Assembly: GCA_014360005.1 (NCBI GenBank)
Contig: JACIYI010000003.1
Span: 62,001-126,000 of the forward strand
Direction of reading: 5' to 3'
Source: Candidatus Aminicenantota bacterium
GTDB taxonomy: Bacteria; Acidobacteriota; Aminicenantia; Aminicenantales; Saccharicenantaceae
Length of the DNA: 64,000 bases
The translations under genes were made by a program, and so were the position numbers. Positions 61,529 to 64,000 of the stretch are shown here, piece by piece. The notes under the pieces are model-generated. The model was not told the origin of the DNA. It was given only the letters and a program-made list of their open reading frames with translations, and did not search any database. Numbering within the stretch: the first letter of the stretch is position 1; the number at the start of each line of letters is the position of its first letter.

Positions 61529-62674
61529 ATGAAAACAGCGGCCATATTTTTTCTGGTATCTCACTTCCTGGCTCTGTCTGGCCTTTACGCCGAAGAGTCC
61601 CGGCCCCGGGTCCGGGAATTCGGGCTGAAGATAGGAGTGCTTGAGCCCGGCCCCCTCAACGCCATCACCGACGTGACTGGAGTCAGGGTCGGACACAAGA
61701 CTATCATCGAAGGAAATAGCATCCGGACCGGAGTGACGGCCATCATGCCTCACCCGGGAAACATCTTCCAGGAGAAGGTCCCAGCTGGAATTTACGTGGC
61801 CAACGGCTTCGGCAAGCTCCTGGGTTACACCCAGATAGAAGAGCTGGGTTATCTGGAAACGCCGATAATCCTGACCAACACCCTGAGTGTGCCCGAAGCA
61901 GCCGCCGCCGTCATAGATTATATCCTGTCCCTTCCGGGCAACGAGCGGGTGGAATCAGTCAACCCGGTGGTGGGCGAGACCAATGACGGCTGGTTAAACG
62001 ACATCCGGGCCAGGGCTGTTAAAAAAGAGCACGTGCTGGAGGCCATCAGAGCCGCGGCCGAGGGCCCGGTGGAAGAAGGTTCGGTCGGAGCCGGCACCGG
62101 AACCACCTGTTTCGGCTTCAAGGGCGGAATCGGCACCGCTTCCCGCCGGCTTCCGGAAAATCGAGGCGGCTGGACGGTGGGGATTCTGGTCCAGACCAAT
62201 TTCGGCGGGGTGCTGCAGATTAAAGGCCTGGCGGTTGAAGAATTATTGAAAAAGGACTCGCGGCCTGGTGAGAACCAGGCCTGGGTTCAGGAAAACGGTT
62301 CGTGTCTGATAGTGGTGGCCACCGATGCCCCGCTGGACAGCCGCAACCTGAAACGCCTGGCCAAAAGGGCTCTCCTGGGCATTGCCCGGACCGGGGGTTA
62401 TTACTCCAACGCCAGCGGCGATTATGCCGTGGCTTTTTCCACCGCTCCCCAGCTCAGATTACCGGCAGGACAGCGCAGCCTGACCCAGAACATAGAAGTC
62501 GTCCGCAACGAAGCAACGTCGGCTCTCTTCCAGGCCGCGGCCGAGGCGGCCGAAGAAGCCATCCTGAATTCACTTTTCAAGGCCACTGTCGTTAGCGGAA
62601 AAGACGGGCACCGGTCTGAACCGCTGCCGCTCAGCAGGTTGAAATCCTGGCTGGAGAAATTCAAGGATGAATAA
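61529..62674 (+). CDS. P1-family (DmpA-type) aminopeptidase
   Basis: 381-residue N-terminal-nucleophile hydrolase of the DmpA/BapA family, with a signal peptide (about 1-20). The precursor is expected to cleave itself before the nucleophilic Ser258 in ENGSCLIVVATDAPLD. The preceding VGAGTGTTCFGFKGGIGTASR segment and the later ARTGGYYSNASGDYAVAFST are family hallmarks. Such enzymes release N-terminal D- or L-amino acids or beta-peptides. The ATG at 61529 follows GGGAG. It overlaps the racemase gene by 8 bases, and pairing with a racemase suggests D-amino acid handling. Confidence 0.9.
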   Translation: MKTAAIFFLVSHFLALSGLYAEESRPRVREFGLKIGVLEPGPLNAITDVTGVRVGHKTIIEGNSIRTGVTAIMPHPGNIFQEKVPAGIYVANGFGKLLGYTQIEELGYLETPIILTNTLSVPEAAAAVIDYILSLPGNERVESVNPVVGETNDGWLNDIRARAVKKEHVLEAIRAAAEGPVEEGSVGAGTGTTCFGFKGGIGTASRRLPENRGGWTVGILVQTNFGGVLQIKGLAVEELLKKDSRPGENQAWVQENGSCLIVVATDAPLDSRNLKRLAKRALLGIARTGGYYSNASGDYAVAFSTAPQLRLPAGQRSLTQNIEVVRNEATSALFQAAAEAAEEAILNSLFKATVVSGKDGHRSEPLPLSRLKSWLEKFKDE

Positions 62675-63404
62675 AAAAATCACCAAAACTGCAGGGATAC
62701 TCGGGGGCATGGGGCCGGAAGCCACCGCCCGCTTCTTCGAGCTCATCATCAAGAACACAGCAGCCGCTGTCGACCAGGAGCACCTTAGAATTATCATTTA
62801 CAATTTCCCCCAGATTCCGGACCGGACCAGAGCCGTCCTTTACGGCGGCGAAAACCCGGTGCCCTGGATGGTGACCGGGCTGAAAGTCCTGGAAAAAGCC
62901 GGGGCCGAACTGGTGGCCATTCCCTGCCTGACGGCCCATTATTTCTTGCCTGAACTCAGGCGCCGGAACCGGCTGCGGCTGCTAGACCTGGTAGCCGAAA
63001 CCGTTCGCTGGACCACCTCCAGCTTACCTGGCCTGAAAACCGTCGGCCTGCTGGCCACTGAGGGAACGGTGGCCACCGGCATTTTCCATAAAGCTTTTGC
63101 CCGCCGTCGGGTCCAGGTGCTGGAACCATCGGCTGCCGGCCAGAAAAAAGTCATGGAAGCTATTTACGGCCGGAAAGGAATCAAGGCTGGTTTCACCGGG
63201 TCAGGACCAGCCAGGCTGCTGCAGGAAGCCGCCCGGGAATTAGTTAACGGTGGAGCTGAAGCCATAATCGCCGGCTGCACCGAAATCCCCCTAGTGTTGA
63301 AACCAGAACGGCTGCCACTGCCCCTGATTGATCCCCTGAACATCGGGGCCAGGGCGCTAATAATCAAGGCCGGTGGCCGGGTAAGAGAGCAATCGCTTCC
63401 TTGA
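62667..63404 (+). CDS. Aspartate/glutamate racemase family protein
   Basis: 245-residue cofactor-independent racemase of the Asp/Glu (RacD/YgeA) family. The two catalytic cysteines are C87 in AIPCLTAHYF and C204 in IAGCTEIPL. GILGGMGPEAT at the N-terminus is the substrate loop. The first cysteine motif reads PCLTAH instead of the common PCNTAH, so the asparagine is replaced by leucine, which may change specificity. It is translationally coupled to the P1 peptidase. Its stop codon lies inside the rpsU -35 box. Confidence 0.88.
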   Translation: MNKKITKTAGILGGMGPEATARFFELIIKNTAAAVDQEHLRIIIYNFPQIPDRTRAVLYGGENPVPWMVTGLKVLEKAGAELVAIPCLTAHYFLPELRRRNRLRLLDLVAETVRWTTSSLPGLKTVGLLATEGTVATGIFHKAFARRRVQVLEPSAAGQKKVMEAIYGRKGIKAGFTGSGPARLLQEAARELVNGGAEAIIAGCTEIPLVLKPERLPLPLIDPLNIGARALIIKAGGRVREQSLP

Positions 63405-63429
63405 CAAAATCCAGCTAATCAAGTATAAA
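63401..63429 (+). promoter_or_regulatory. Promoter of rpsU
   Basis: Perfect TTGACA (63401-63406), 17-base spacer, TATAAA (63424-63429). The -35 overlaps the racemase stop codon. Confidence 0.7.
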
Positions 63430-63465
63430 ATCACTAACTTTCCAGAAGTAAGGAGGTGAAATTTA

Positions 63466-63672
63466 GTGGCTTTTGTAGTGGTTGACGACGGAGAAAGTCT
63501 GGAATCGGCCCTCAGACGGTTCAAGAGAAGAGTTCAGCAGGAAGCAATCATCAAGGAAATCAAGAAGCACTCGGTTTACCTTAAACCCGGGGAAAGGCGG
63601 CGGCTGAAAGAAGCTCAAGCCAGAAAAAGAATGCGCCGCCGGCTCAAGAGAGAACGCGACTTCGAATATTGA
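63466..63672 (+). CDS. rpsU: 30S ribosomal protein S21
   Basis: 68-residue basic protein with the S21 pattern (VVDDGESLESALRRFKRRV, KKHSVYLKPGERRRLK, then an arginine-rich tail). The start is GTG behind a full-strength AAGGAGGTG. It is driven by its own promoter, and lipA follows after 56 bases. Confidence 0.96.
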   Translation: MAFVVVDDGESLESALRRFKRRVQQEAIIKEIKKHSVYLKPGERRRLKEAQARKRMRRRLKRERDFEY

Positions 63673-63728
63673 CCTTAATTCGGGAAAGTCTTCCTTAGCA
63701 GTCTGAATTTAGGAAAAGAGTTGAAGGG

Positions 63729-64000
63729 GTGAATTATTTAAAAAAGCCGTCCTGGCTCAAGGTTAAACTGCCATCTCACAGCGCTTATTTCCAGGTGGCG
63801 GAGATTCTCAAAAGCCGCGACCTACATACCATCTGCCAGAGCGCCCGCTGCCCCAACATCGGCGAGTGCTGGGAGAGGCGGACGGCTACCTTTCTCATCC
63901 TGGGAAACGTCTGCACCAGGAATTGCGGCTTCTGCGCCGTGACCAAGGGCCAGCCCCTGCCCCTTGATGAGCGCGAACCCGAAGCTGTCCTCCAGGCGGT
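63729..64000 (+). CDS. lipA: Lipoyl synthase, N-terminal part (cut by window end)
   Basis: Radical-SAM enzyme that inserts two sulfurs into octanoyl groups to form lipoate. The 90 residues visible include the auxiliary-cluster motif CQSARCPNIGECW and the radical-SAM motif CTRNCGFC. The start is a GTG with only a weak ribosome-binding site. The gene runs off the end of the window in frame, so the C-terminal two thirds are not visible. Confidence 0.94.
   Translation, partial: MNYLKKPSWLKVKLPSHSAYFQVAEILKSRDLHTICQSARCPNIGECWERRTATFLILGNVCTRNCGFCAVTKGQPLPLDEREPEAVLQA

Overview
The window comes from a Gram-negative bacterium with a compact genome of fairly high GC content. It carries an Lpt lipopolysaccharide-export permease, a TonB-dependent receptor and lipoproteins. 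Several protein types, namely GWxTD-domain proteins, an Oar-like TonB receptor with a carboxypeptidase-regulatory domain, sulfatase-fold proteins with TPR tails, and Yip1 and DUF4388 proteins, are typical of Acidobacteriota and related lineages. Candidatus Aminicenantes is the best guess. This is inferred from protein style only, because no rRNA is present.

Layout. 0-13.6 kb: hrpA helicase, a MaoC hydratase, a class V aminotransferase, a serine hydrolase, a transposase relic, a DUF1624 membrane protein, ffh, and accB-accC. 13.6-24.3 kb: a lectin-like secreted protein, inositol monophosphatase, a MacA-type adaptor with ABC ATPase and Yip1 protein, a DUF4388 protein, miaA-hflX, a TPR/SLH lipoprotein, pgsA and a glycosyltransferase. 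24.5-35.8 kb: an M20 peptidase, cutA, a histone-deacetylase-family enzyme, pyruvate phosphate dikinase, a rhodanese/DoxX pair, an aminotransferase, the pyrimidine genes pyrK-pyrD-pyrF, and a second Yip1 protein. 35.9-37.9 kb: an intact IS110-family element whose upstream non-coding end folds like a bridge RNA, followed by tRNA-Cys and tRNA-Gly. 38-41.4 kb: a secreted repeat protein, then ddl-ruvX-mltG. 41.4-52.8 kb: an envelope/secretion region with two good sigma-54 promoters, two GWxTD proteins, a TPR protein, the TonB receptor and a sulfatase-fold/TPR protein. 52.8-64 kb: a DUF151 nuclease, a fused LptF-LptG permease, groES-groEL under two CIRCE operators, a Fis-type regulator, cvpA, a PHP phosphoesterase, purC, pgeF, a P1 peptidase, an Asp/Glu racemase, rpsU, and the start of lipA.

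How it works together. Most genes are housekeeping: biotin-dependent acetyl-CoA carboxylation, pyrimidine and purine synthesis, tRNA modification, cell-wall precursor and glycan handling, protein targeting and folding. The accessory interest lies in three places. The first is the IS110 element with its putative guide RNA. The second is the sigma-54-marked surface-protein region. The third is a set of promoters placed so close to start codons that the mRNAs would be leaderless. Three pairs of convergent genes overlap at their 3' ends and many operon genes overlap by 1-29 bases, which fits a streamlined genome.
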